Below are positions 1-7,009 of a stretch of DNA of 25,354 nucleotides, one piece after another; the first letter of the stretch is position 1, and each line of letters opens with the position of its first letter. The translations under genes and the position numbers were made by a program. The notes below the pieces were generated by a model. That model ran no database searches, had not been told where the DNA came from, and worked only from the letters and a program-made list of their open reading frames with translations. This DNA is from Candidatus Bathyarchaeota archaeon B23 (GTDB taxonomy: Archaea > Thermoproteota > Bathyarchaeia > TCS64 > B23): contig LUCA01000003.1 of assembly GCA_001593875.1 (NCBI GenBank), positions 1 to 25,354 of the forward strand. The letters are read 5' to 3'.

Positions 1-106
1 AGTCGCCGTCGAGGGGTTTGAGGGCGTAGGTCCTCGTGTCCGAGGTCTCCCCCCGAATCCCCTCTATGACGGCTCTCCTAAGCTGGAAAGGGTTCTCCAA
101 CTCCAT
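1..106 (-). CDS. AsrB/HydG-like FAD/NAD(P)-binding oxidoreductase subunit, 5' fragment
   Basis: Only the first 35 codons lie in the window; the gene continues beyond base 1. The protein begins MELENPFQLRRAVIEGIRGE and continues with a T-D-T-R-T-Y motif. This is how the gamma subunit of sulfhydrogenase and anaerobic sulfite reductase subunit B begin: a short 'NP' lead-in followed by the first strand of a ferredoxin-reductase-type FAD domain. In that family the subunit carries FAD, a C-terminal 2Fe-2S cluster and an NAD(P) site, and passes electrons between NAD(P)H and the beta subunit. The ATG is preceded by GGGGAG and lies inside the 3' end of the upstream AsrA-like gene, overlapping it by 29 bases, so the two are probably co-translated. 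Family assignment rests on a short fragment plus context. Confidence 0.7.
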   Translation of the reverse strand, partial: MELENPFQLRRAVIEGIRGETSDTRTYALKPLDGD

Positions 107-1139
107 CTCCCCTCAGCGCCTCAGCCACCGCTGTCAGGTCGATGCCCGCTGGACACAGCCTTAGACATCGGCCGCAGCCGACGCAGGAGGTGTAGAGGCC
201 TCCGGCTGCCGCCCCAAACTTGCAGAGCATCCACTGCCTCACCCGCCTCCACCGCTCAGCCCTGAAGTTTCCGCCCAACGCTACCTCGGCGTACTCCAGG
301 AGCTGGCAGGAGTGAAGCTCCCTATACCTCACCCCACCCCTCAGATCGGGGTCCACGGCGTCGTAGACCTCGTAGCAGTAGCAGGTGGGGCAGACGAGGC
401 TGCAGCTCCCGCAGGAGAGGCAGGAGGTGCAGCCGGCTAATCCGCCCTCCTCGCCCAGCATCCTCCAGACGGGGTGGTCTAGGCTTTCAGCAGCCAACTC
501 GGGGAGGCCCTCCACGTCGATATGCCTCTTAAAGCGCCTCTTAGCCGACTCGAGGAGGCCCCTCCTCTCCTCCAGGTCGGCCTTGGAGGCCCCTGGGAGC
601 TCCAAACCCCTGATCATCGCCTCCCCCTTCGGGGTTCCCACCTCCAGGAGATAGCGGTCCCCCAGGTCGGTGAGGAGGAGGTCGTAGCCCTCCCTCGCCT
701 CAGGCCCCGTGCCGAGGCTGAGGCAGAAGCAGGTCTCCCCAGGCTCCAGGCAGTTTAGGGCGATGATGGCGGAGGCCTCCCTCAGCCTCCAGTAGTAGGG
801 GTCCCTGTAGGCCCTGGAGAAGAAGCCGTCCATCCGGAGGAGGGCGTTGAGGTCGCAGGGGTGGACGGCGAAGAGGAGGAGGGGGCGATCCACCCCCGGC
901 TCCACGACCTCCAGGTCGCCATCCCTCCACCTCAGCATCTCCGCCCGGAGGTGGAGGAGCCTCTTCGGCGGCAGAGTCGTCGACCGATAACCCAGATCCA
1001 TCTCCTCAGCCGATGAGACCTCTTGGAAGGCGTGGTCGTATCGCCGCCTCACGGGGCCGTAGACCCTGTAGGCCTTCTGGAGGTGGTGCACGAACTCGTC
1101 GAGACGCCCCTTCGATAGGATGTATGCTCCCATCGCCAT
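78..1139 (-). CDS. AsrA/HydB-like 4Fe-4S dicluster protein (sulfhydrogenase beta / anaerobic sulfite reductase A family)
   Basis: A predicted soluble electron-transfer subunit of about 353 residues. The N-terminal 230 residues carry the family hallmarks AVHPCDLNALLRMD (91-104), LNCLEPGETCFCLSLGTGP (128-146) and LLLTDLGDRYLLEVG (154-168). The C-terminal part is ferredoxin-like: a cysteine-rich stretch with Cys at 237, 240, 243, 246, 250, 253 and 255, then CVGCGRCLRLCP at 319-330. In the family this subunit relays electrons between the FAD/NAD(P) gamma subunit (here the overlapping gene downstream) and a catalytic partner. A GTG start at 1271 is open but would overlap the divergent gene and run through its promoter. 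ATG 1139 lies about 16 bases after the transcription start predicted from the CTTTAAAT box at 1178-1185. No hydrogenase or sirohaem sulfite reductase subunit is visible, so the partner is inferred to be the adjacent Hdr proteins. Confidence 0.85.
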   Translation of the reverse strand: MAMGAYILSKGRLDEFVHHLQKAYRVYGPVRRRYDHAFQEVSSAEEMDLGYRSTTLPPKRLLHLRAEMLRWRDGDLEVVEPGVDRPLLLFAVHPCDLNALLRMDGFFSRAYRDPYYWRLREASAIIALNCLEPGETCFCLSLGTGPEAREGYDLLLTDLGDRYLLEVGTPKGEAMIRGLELPGASKADLEERRGLLESAKRRFKRHIDVEGLPELAAESLDHPVWRMLGEEGGLAGCTSCLSCGSCSLVCPTCYCYEVYDAVDPDLRGGVRYRELHSCQLLEYAEVALGGNFRAERWRRVRQWMLCKFGAAAGGLYTSCVGCGRCLRLCPAGIDLTAVAEALRGDGVGEPFPA

Positions 1140-1177
1140 CCCTGGCCTGGAGACCTCCACATTATGTGGACTTCTGG

Positions 1178-1208
1178 ATTTAAAGGTGGAGACTAAAAAC
1201 CTATAAAA
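1178..1208. promoter_or_regulatory. Divergent promoters of the AsrA-like gene and the HdrED fusion
   Basis: Two TATA-like elements lie back to back. CTTTAAAT (minus strand, 1185-1178) would start the AsrA-like transcript near 1155. TATAAAA (plus strand, 1202-1208) would start the HdrED transcript near 1230, 8-10 bases before its ATG. This placement argues against the open GTG starts at 1271 (minus) and 1218 (plus). Inferred from sequence only. Confidence 0.55.
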
Positions 1209-1238
1209 CTCTTTAGGGTGAATTGTGCTGAGTTGTCG

Positions 1239-3224
1239 ATGATGTTTCAGGAGCTTCAGAAAGTTGTGCACTTCCTCTACGTGGAGGACCTGAAGATCCT
1301 AGTCTACGCCCTCGCAGCCGTCGCCGTCGCCGCCATCCTCCACGACCTCTACAGGCGTTGGAGGCTCTGGACCCACGGCGGCGAGAGACCCCGACTCGAT
1401 AGGCCCCTAACCCGCATGGGGAGGCTGCTCCTCTACGGGCTGCTGCAGCTGAGGGTGGTCGCCGAGGCCTACGCGGGGCTGATGCACCTCGCCCTCCTCG
1501 TCGGCTTCCTGGGCCTAGGCCTGGCGACGGTGACGAGGAGCGTCGACTACTACCTCTTCCACGGCTCCATCCTCACCGGCTCCAGATACCTCTACTTCAA
1601 GCTGATGGCCGACATCGCCGGATTCCTCGCCGTCGTCGGCGTCCTCATGGCCCTGGCGAGGAGGGCCCTAGGCCTCAAGGAGGAGCTCCCCACAGGGCTG
1701 GGGGACTACCTCATCCTCCTGGACCTCCTCGCCATCCTCATCACCGGCTTCCTCCTCGAAGGCCTCATGACGGCGGCCATCCGCAGACCCTGGATCGGCC
1801 TCTGGACGCCCGTGGGGACCCCCATCTCAAGCCTCTTCGCGGGGTGGCCCGAGGCGTCCATCAGGGCCCTCTACAGGTCCCTCTGGGTTCTACACCTCCT
1901 CTTGGCCATGGGGACTATGGCCTTGATGCCCTACACGAAGCTCTCCCACCTCCTCGTAGGCGGCTTCCTCAACCTCCTCCTCTCAAGGCTTGAGGAGCCC
2001 AACGCCTTCAAGCCCCTCCCCGACATCTACAGGATCGTCGAGGAGGGCGGTACCCTCGGCGTCTCCAAGCTGTCGGAGGCCGACTGGAGGGAGAGGCTGG
2101 ACTACGACTCCTGCGTCGAGTGCGCCCGATGCCATGAGGCCTGTCCGGCGAGGATGAGCGGCAAGCCCCTATCGCCGATGGAGGTGATGACGGCCCTCAG
2201 GGGGGCGATGTATGGAGGACTGTGGGAGGAGGCCCTCACCCCCGAGAGGGTTGAGGCCAGGGCCGTCTGGTCCTGCGTCACCTGTGGGGCTTGCGTCGCC
2301 GAGTGCCCCCTGCTGCTCAACCAGGTGGAGACCATCATCGACCTGAGGCGGGGCCTCTACGCCTCCGGGGGGGAGGTGCCCAGGGAGATTCAGGAGCTCT
2401 CCTACAACATCATGTCGAGGGGCAATCCCTACGGCTTCCCGTCGAGGGAGAGGGAGGGGTGGCTGAGGAGCCTCGTAGATGAGGACCTAGCCGAGTGGGC
2501 TGTGGAGGGGGAGGAGTACGACTACCTCTACTGGATGGGATGCGCCGTGGCCTACGACCCCGAGCTGAGGAGGGGGGCTGAGGCCCTGCTGAGGGTGTTG
2601 AAGAGGGCGGGGCTGAGGGTCGCCATCCTCGAGGGGGAGGTCTGCTGCGGGGAGCCGGCGAGGAAGGTGGGCGACGAGCTGATGTTCCTAGAGTCGGCCA
2701 AGATGGTCTCGGAGCTCCTCTCCAGGTATAGGTTCAGGGGCATCCTCACCAGCTGCCCTCACTGCTACAACGCCCTGAAGAACGAGTATAGGGGCTACGG
2801 CTACGCCCTCCAGGTGGAGAGCCACGTCGAGGCCCTCCACGAGATCGTCTCCAGGGGCCTCATCAGGCTCAAGGCCGAGGGGTTGAAGGTGACCTACCAC
2901 GACCCCTGCTACCTCAGCCGCTGGAACGGCGTCGTCGAGGAGCCGAGGGACATCCTCAAGGCCGTGGAGGGGTTGAGGCTTCTGGAGATGCCTAGAAACG
3001 GCTTAAAAGCCCTCTGCTGCGGTGGAGGAGGAGGCCAAGCCTTCTACGAGGTGGAGGGGGGCGAGAGGATCAGCGCTCTGAGGTTGAGGGAGGCCCTGGA
3101 GACGGGGGCTGAGGCCCTCATCGTGGCGTGCCCCCACTGCCACTCCATGTTCAGGGGCGAGGAGCTGCCGGAGGGCTTCAAGGTGATGGAGATCGCCGAG
3201 CTGATCTCCACGGCCCTGGAGTAG
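1239..3224 (+). CDS. HdrE-HdrD fusion: membrane b-type cytochrome domain plus 4Fe-4S / double CCG heterodisulfide reductase-like protein
   Basis: About 661 residues. Residues 1-250 hold five hydrophobic segments (about 19-37, 79-98, 122-142, 157-176, 213-245) with His83, His219 and His237 in or next to them, fitting a NarI/HdrE-type haem b membrane subunit. Two 4Fe-4S motifs follow (CVECARCHEACP at 292-303; CVTCGACVAECP at 346-357). Then come two complete CCG domains: C435, C469-C470, C506/C509 and C557, C593-C594, C631/C634. In HdrD/HdrB proteins the CCG domains bind noncubane clusters that reduce disulfides. The role is inferred to be electron transfer between a membrane quinone or phenazine-like carrier and a cytoplasmic thiol/disulfide or iron-sulfur partner. 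ATG 1239 (or 1242) is preferred over GTG 1218 because of the TATA box at 1202-1208. It is followed after 40 bases by hdrC. The layout also resembles bacterial FadF-like reductases, so the electron acceptor is uncertain. Confidence 0.88.
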   Translation: MMFQELQKVVHFLYVEDLKILVYALAAVAVAAILHDLYRRWRLWTHGGERPRLDRPLTRMGRLLLYGLLQLRVVAEAYAGLMHLALLVGFLGLGLATVTRSVDYYLFHGSILTGSRYLYFKLMADIAGFLAVVGVLMALARRALGLKEELPTGLGDYLILLDLLAILITGFLLEGLMTAAIRRPWIGLWTPVGTPISSLFAGWPEASIRALYRSLWVLHLLLAMGTMALMPYTKLSHLLVGGFLNLLLSRLEEPNAFKPLPDIYRIVEEGGTLGVSKLSEADWRERLDYDSCVECARCHEACPARMSGKPLSPMEVMTALRGAMYGGLWEEALTPERVEARAVWSCVTCGACVAECPLLLNQVETIIDLRRGLYASGGEVPREIQELSYNIMSRGNPYGFPSREREGWLRSLVDEDLAEWAVEGEEYDYLYWMGCAVAYDPELRRGAEALLRVLKRAGLRVAILEGEVCCGEPARKVGDELMFLESAKMVSELLSRYRFRGILTSCPHCYNALKNEYRGYGYALQVESHVEALHEIVSRGLIRLKAEGLKVTYHDPCYLSRWNGVVEEPRDILKAVEGLRLLEMPRNGLKALCCGGGGGQAFYEVEGGERISALRLREALETGAEALIVACPHCHSMFRGEELPEGFKVMEIAELISTALE

Positions 3225-3233
3225 CTACAAATC

Positions 3234-3240
3234 CTTTTTA
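3234..3240 (+). promoter_or_regulatory. TATA-like box for hdrCBA
   Basis: CTTTTTA in the short gap after the HdrED gene lies 25-31 bases before the hdrC ATG, which fits a leaderless hdrCBA transcript. Read-through from the upstream gene is also possible because no strong terminator separates them. Confidence 0.4.
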
Positions 3241-3264
3241 CGGCTCTGATCTCTAATTGGTGAG

Positions 3265-3735
3265 ATGTTCGTCGACGTGGGGGAGTTCGACGCCCGCTTT
3301 CTAAGGAAGCTCAAGGGAGAGTTCGATGAGAGCCACCTCGCCTGCTTCCAGTGCGGCGTCTGCTCGGCCAGCTGCCCCGTCATCGGCATAGAGGCCGGCT
3401 TCAACCCCAGGAGGCTGGTGAAGATGGCCCGCCTCGGCCTGAAGCGGCTAACCCTCAGCAGCGAGTACATCTGGCTCTGCTCCATGTGCTTCCTCTGCGG
3501 GGAGAGGTGCCCCCAGGGGGTGAGGATACCGGAGGTGATGACGGCTCTGAGGAACCTCGCCGTGGAGGAGGGCTACATCCCAGAGCCCATGAAGCGAATC
3601 CGGAGGCTCCTCTCCGAAGCCGGCAGGCTCTACCCCATCGACGACTTCACAGCCGAGGAGAGGACCGACCGAGGACTACCCCAGATCGAGGCCGAGCCCG
3701 GATTCGTGAAGAGGCTTACGGGGGCGAAGCCATGA
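3265..3735 (+). CDS. hdrC: CoB--CoM heterodisulfide reductase-like subunit C
   Basis: A 156-residue iron-sulfur protein with two classical 4Fe-4S motifs, CFQCGVCSASCP (27-38) and CSMCFLCGERCP (72-83), followed by the HdrC-type helical segment VRIPEVMTALRNLAVEEGYI. In HdrABC complexes HdrC carries electrons from HdrA to the disulfide-reducing HdrB. Length and motif spacing match the family. The stop codon overlaps the hdrB start (ATGA), indicating translational coupling. The ATG follows a purine-rich GGTGAG. Whether the substrate is CoM-S-S-CoB or another disulfide cannot be told; no methanogenesis gene is in the window. Confidence 0.93.
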   Translation: MFVDVGEFDARFLRKLKGEFDESHLACFQCGVCSASCPVIGIEAGFNPRRLVKMARLGLKRLTLSSEYIWLCSMCFLCGERCPQGVRIPEVMTALRNLAVEEGYIPEPMKRIRRLLSEAGRLYPIDDFTAEERTDRGLPQIEAEPGFVKRLTGAKP

Positions 3736-4601
3736 GGTACGCCCTCTTCCTGGGATGCACCACCCCGGCGAGGCAGATGAACTATGAGCAGTCCTCCAGA
3801 GCCGTCGCCGAGGCCCTGGGCGTGGAGTTCATAGACCTACCCTTCGGCTGCTGCGGCTTCCCCCTAGAGCCCCTGGACAGGGTGAGGGCGCTGGCGATGG
3901 CGGCCCAGAATCTGAGGATCGCAGCTGAGGAGGGGCTGGACATCGTCGCCCTCTGCTCGGCCTGCGCCGAGTCCCTCGTCAAGGCTCGGTGGCTCCTCAG
4001 CCGTGAGGAGGGAGTGCTGAGGAGGGTGAATAGGGTGTTGAAGGGGGAGCTGGGCGTCGAGTATGGGGGTGAAACCCCCCGGGTGCTCCACTACGCCAGG
4101 ATGCTCCACGAGGAGGTGGGCCTGGAGAGGATCAGGGAGGCCGTGGAGAGGCCCCTGGAGGGGTTGAGGGTGGCCGTCCACTACGGCTGCCACTACATGA
4201 GGCCCTCAGAGGTCTATGAAGGCTTCGAGGACCCTGAGAGGCCCCGCAGCCTAGACGAGCTGGTGGAGGCGACGGGGGCTGAGAGCGTCGACTATCCCGG
4301 GAAGATGGAGTGCTGCGGGGGCGCCCTCCTAGCGATGTCGGAGCGGATAGCGAGGGAGATGGCTGCGGGAAAGCTGAGGAGGCTCTCAGACCTCGGGGTG
4401 GACGCCCTCATCCTCATCTGCCCCTTCTGCGCCATCATGTACGACCGATATCAAACCCTCATCCTGGAGGAGGGGAGGGTGCCCGTGCTCTACTACCCCC
4501 AGCTCCTAGGCCTCGCCCTGGGCTTGAAGCCGGAGGAGCTGGGCTTCGACCTCAACGCCGTCAGCGTTGAGGGGCTGCTGGAGAAGGTGGGGGCGAGATG
4601 A
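3732..4601 (+). CDS. hdrB: CoB--CoM heterodisulfide reductase-like subunit B
   Basis: A 289-residue protein made of two CCG domains: C9, C40-C41, C75/C78 and C153, C194-C195, C230/C233. In HdrB each such set holds a noncubane 4Fe-4S cluster, and together they reduce the heterodisulfide. All ten cysteines are present, so the catalytic unit looks intact. The start ATG overlaps the hdrC stop by 4 bases and the stop overlaps the hdrA start by 4 bases. A longer open frame extends upstream through hdrC in another phase, but the family start and the ATGA overlap decide for 3732. HdrB-like proteins also occur with non-methanogenic disulfides, so the substrate is open. Confidence 0.94.
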   Translation: MRYALFLGCTTPARQMNYEQSSRAVAEALGVEFIDLPFGCCGFPLEPLDRVRALAMAAQNLRIAAEEGLDIVALCSACAESLVKARWLLSREEGVLRRVNRVLKGELGVEYGGETPRVLHYARMLHEEVGLERIREAVERPLEGLRVAVHYGCHYMRPSEVYEGFEDPERPRSLDELVEATGAESVDYPGKMECCGGALLAMSERIAREMAAGKLRRLSDLGVDALILICPFCAIMYDRYQTLILEEGRVPVLYYPQLLGLALGLKPEELGFDLNAVSVEGLLEKVGAR

Positions 4602-6928
4602 TAGGCGTCTTCATCTGCCGATGTGGAGGGAACATCTCCGGCACCGTCGACTGCGATAAGGTGAGAGACATCGTTAAAGGCGAGGCGGATGTCGCCGTCG
4701 CCAGGGTCCACGACTTCCTCTGCTCCAAGCCCGGATTGGAGATGATCAGGGAGGCCATAAGGAGGAGGAAGCTGGAGAAGGTCGTCGTCGCCTGCTGTTC
4801 GCCGCATATGCATGAGGAGACCTTCAGGAGGGCCGTCGAGGAGGCGGGGCTGAATAGGCACCTGCTGGTCCACGTCAACGTCCGGGAGCAGTGCAGCTGG
4901 GTCCATAGGGAGGGGGCGACGGAGAAGGCCCTCAGCCTCATCAAGGCCGGCATCAATAGGGCCAGGGCGCTAGAGCCGCTGGAGGAGGTGGAGGTGGAGG
5001 TCCGCCGAGAGGTCCTCGTCGTCGGCGGGGGCATAGCCGGCATAACGGCCTCGCTGCAGGTGGCGGCCTCGGGGCTCGACGTCCACCTCGTCGAGCGGAG
5101 ACCCAGCATCGGCGGCCGGATGGCCCAGCTCAGCAAGACCTTCCCGACGCTGGACTGCGCCCCCTGCATCCTCAGCCCTAAGATGGCCGAGGTGGAGGCC
5201 AACCCCCGCATCAGGGTCATCACCAACGCCGAGGTGGCGTCGGTCTCGGGGGGGCCGGGGGACTTCAACGTCGCCGTGAGGGTCAAGCCCAGGGGCGTCG
5301 ACGCTGAGCGATGCCTGAAGTGCGGCCGCTGCGCCTCCGTCTGCCCCGTGGAGGTCCCCGACGAGTTTGAGGAGGGCCTCTACAGGCGTAAGGCCATCTA
5401 CCTCCCCTTCCCCCAGGCGGTCCCCTCCTCCTACGCCGTCGACTTCGAGCACTGCACCCGCTGCGGGGCCTGCGTGGAGGCCTGCCCAGCCGATGCCATA
5501 GACCTCGATGAGCCTGAGCGAGTCGAGGAGCTCCGGGTCGGAGCCATCATCGTCGCCACCGGCTTCGACCTCCTCGACGCCGAGAGGTTGAGGAACTACC
5601 ATCCCGAGCACCCCGACGTCGTCACCTCGCTTCAGCTGGAGCGCCTCATAGAGCGGGAGCTGGCTGAGGGCCGGGTGCTGAGGAGGAGCGACGGAGGGAG
5701 GGTGAAGAGCGTCGCCTACATCCTCTGCGCCGGCTCCCGAGACCCCCATAGGGGTGTGCCCTACTGCAGCGCCGTCTGCTGCCCCTACACCATCAAGCAG
5801 GCGATACTCCTCAAGGAGTATCTCCCCTACCTCAAGATCTGGGTCTACTACACCGACATGAGGATGTCGGGCCGAGGCTTCGAGACCTTCTACGCCGAGG
5901 CCCGGGAGAGGGGCGTCGAGTTCATCCATGGCAGACCCGGGGAGGTGGAGATCACCGAGGGGGGCATGGGGATCACAGCCGAGGACATAGACACCGGCCT
6001 CCTCATCAGAAACCGGGTTGACCTCGTCGTCCTCTGCCCCGCCCTCATCCCCTCCAGGGGCCTGGAGGAGCTGGCCTCCAAGCTGGGAATCCCCCTCGGC
6101 GAGGACCTCTTCGTCGCCCCTAGGCATCCGAAGCTGGACCCCATCTCGACGCTGAGGAGGGGCGTCTACGCCGCCGGCGCAGCCCTGGGCCCGAAGGACA
6201 TCCATGAATCCGTGGTGGACGCCATGGCCGCCGCCTCCAAGGCCTACGAGCTCCTGGGCGAGGGCCGTCTGAGGCTAAGCCCCTATAAGCCCATCTACGT
6301 CGGCGGATGCGACGGCTGCGGCGTCTGCGTCGAGGTCTGCCCCCTAGACGCCATAAAGCTGGAGGATGAGACGCCTAGGGTCGACCTGGTCTCCTGCGAC
6401 GGCTGCGGGGCCTGCGTCTCCCGATGCCCGAGGGGGGCCCTGAGGCTGCCGAATTACACGGCTGAGGGGCTTCTGAGCGAGGTGGAGGCCCTCATCTCGG
6501 GGGCTGAGGAGCCCGTCGTCGTCGGCCTCTTCGACGACGAGATCAGCTATACGGCGGCTGACAGCGCCGGGACGGCGAGGCTCAGCTACTCCACGGCCAT
6601 GAGGATCGTGAGGATCCCCTCGACGGCCCTGCTGGAGGGGAGGCTTCTCCTGGGGGCGCTGGCCCTCGGGGCCGATGGGGTGATGATCTGCGAGGCGGAG
6701 GGCACCGCCAGAGCCGAGCTGACGGAGAGGCTTGTAGAGGAGATGAGGGAGGAGTTGAGGGCGCTGGGCGTTGAGGAGGAACGCCTCCACTTCAAGCCCA
6801 TGTATCTACCCATCTACAAGATGCTGCCCCGCTTCATCGACGAATACGTGGAGCGGATTAGGAGGCTGGGCAGAGTCCCGAGGGAGGCTAGGGAGAGGCT
6901 GAGGGAGAGGGTGGAGCTCAAGGCCTAA
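4598..6928 (+). CDS. hdrA: Heterodisulfide reductase-like subunit A with fused, cysteine-depleted MvhD-like C-terminal domain
   Basis: 776 residues with the full HdrA layout. The N-terminal domain has C7/C9 (CRCGGN), C42, C66-C67 and C99. A thioredoxin-reductase-like FAD domain has VVGGGIAG (141-148) and DCAPC (186-190). An inserted ferredoxin has CLKCGRCASVCP (239-250) and CTRCGACVEACP (286-297). YCSAVCCPYTIK (389-400) follows, then a C-terminal ferredoxin at 571-581 and 600-610. In known complexes HdrA binds the bifurcating FAD. Residues about 637-776 resemble MvhD/FlxD/FrhD-type electron-input proteins (ADSAGTARLSYSTAMRIVRI; GALALGADGVMI). However, the cysteine pairs that hold the 2Fe-2S cluster in MvhD are gone; only C698 remains in this part. 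The gene is translationally coupled to hdrB. The HdrA call is very secure; the reading of the tail as degenerate MvhD is by eye. Confidence 0.93.
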   Translation: MIGVFICRCGGNISGTVDCDKVRDIVKGEADVAVARVHDFLCSKPGLEMIREAIRRRKLEKVVVACCSPHMHEETFRRAVEEAGLNRHLLVHVNVREQCSWVHREGATEKALSLIKAGINRARALEPLEEVEVEVRREVLVVGGGIAGITASLQVAASGLDVHLVERRPSIGGRMAQLSKTFPTLDCAPCILSPKMAEVEANPRIRVITNAEVASVSGGPGDFNVAVRVKPRGVDAERCLKCGRCASVCPVEVPDEFEEGLYRRKAIYLPFPQAVPSSYAVDFEHCTRCGACVEACPADAIDLDEPERVEELRVGAIIVATGFDLLDAERLRNYHPEHPDVVTSLQLERLIERELAEGRVLRRSDGGRVKSVAYILCAGSRDPHRGVPYCSAVCCPYTIKQAILLKEYLPYLKIWVYYTDMRMSGRGFETFYAEARERGVEFIHGRPGEVEITEGGMGITAEDIDTGLLIRNRVDLVVLCPALIPSRGLEELASKLGIPLGEDLFVAPRHPKLDPISTLRRGVYAAGAALGPKDIHESVVDAMAAASKAYELLGEGRLRLSPYKPIYVGGCDGCGVCVEVCPLDAIKLEDETPRVDLVSCDGCGACVSRCPRGALRLPNYTAEGLLSEVEALISGAEEPVVVGLFDDEISYTAADSAGTARLSYSTAMRIVRIPSTALLEGRLLLGALALGADGVMICEAEGTARAELTERLVEEMREELRALGVEEERLHFKPMYLPIYKMLPRFIDEYVERIRRLGRVPREARERLRERVELKA

Positions 6929-6972
6929 CCTGATCTCCCCCGCTCATCTCCCCTGTGCGACGAAGCTAAACC

Positions 6973-6979
6973 CTTTAAG
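6973..6979 (+). promoter_or_regulatory. TATA-like box before the DapB-related dehydrogenase
   Basis: CTTTAAG within CCCTTTAAGG lies 31-37 bases before the TTG start at 7010. A purine-rich GGGATGAGAG sits just before the start codon and could act as a ribosome binding site. Confidence 0.45.
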
Positions 6980-7009
6980 GGGTTGAGACGCATGGAGTAG
7001 GGATGAGAG

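Noticed and set aside
1140..1271. Upstream GTG start for the AsrA-like gene and GTG 1218 start for the HdrED gene
   Set aside because: Together they would overlap head to head and cover the TATA boxes; the internal ATG starts fit family length and promoter positions.
3351..3731. N-terminal extension of the hdrB frame over hdrC
   Set aside because: The translation is Arg/Pro/Gly-rich and out of phase with hdrC; HdrB begins at the ATG in the 4-base overlap.
4970..6205. 411-residue open frame antisense to hdrA
   Set aside because: It mirrors hdrA codons in a GC-rich gene and has a low-complexity Gly/Asp/Ala/Leu/His composition with no domain; hdrA is complete on the other strand.
4598..6928. 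Reading hdrA as an NADH-dependent or GltD-like flavoprotein
   Set aside because: The N-terminal CRCGGN domain, inserted ferredoxin, CCPYTIK motif and hdrCB coupling are specific to HdrA.
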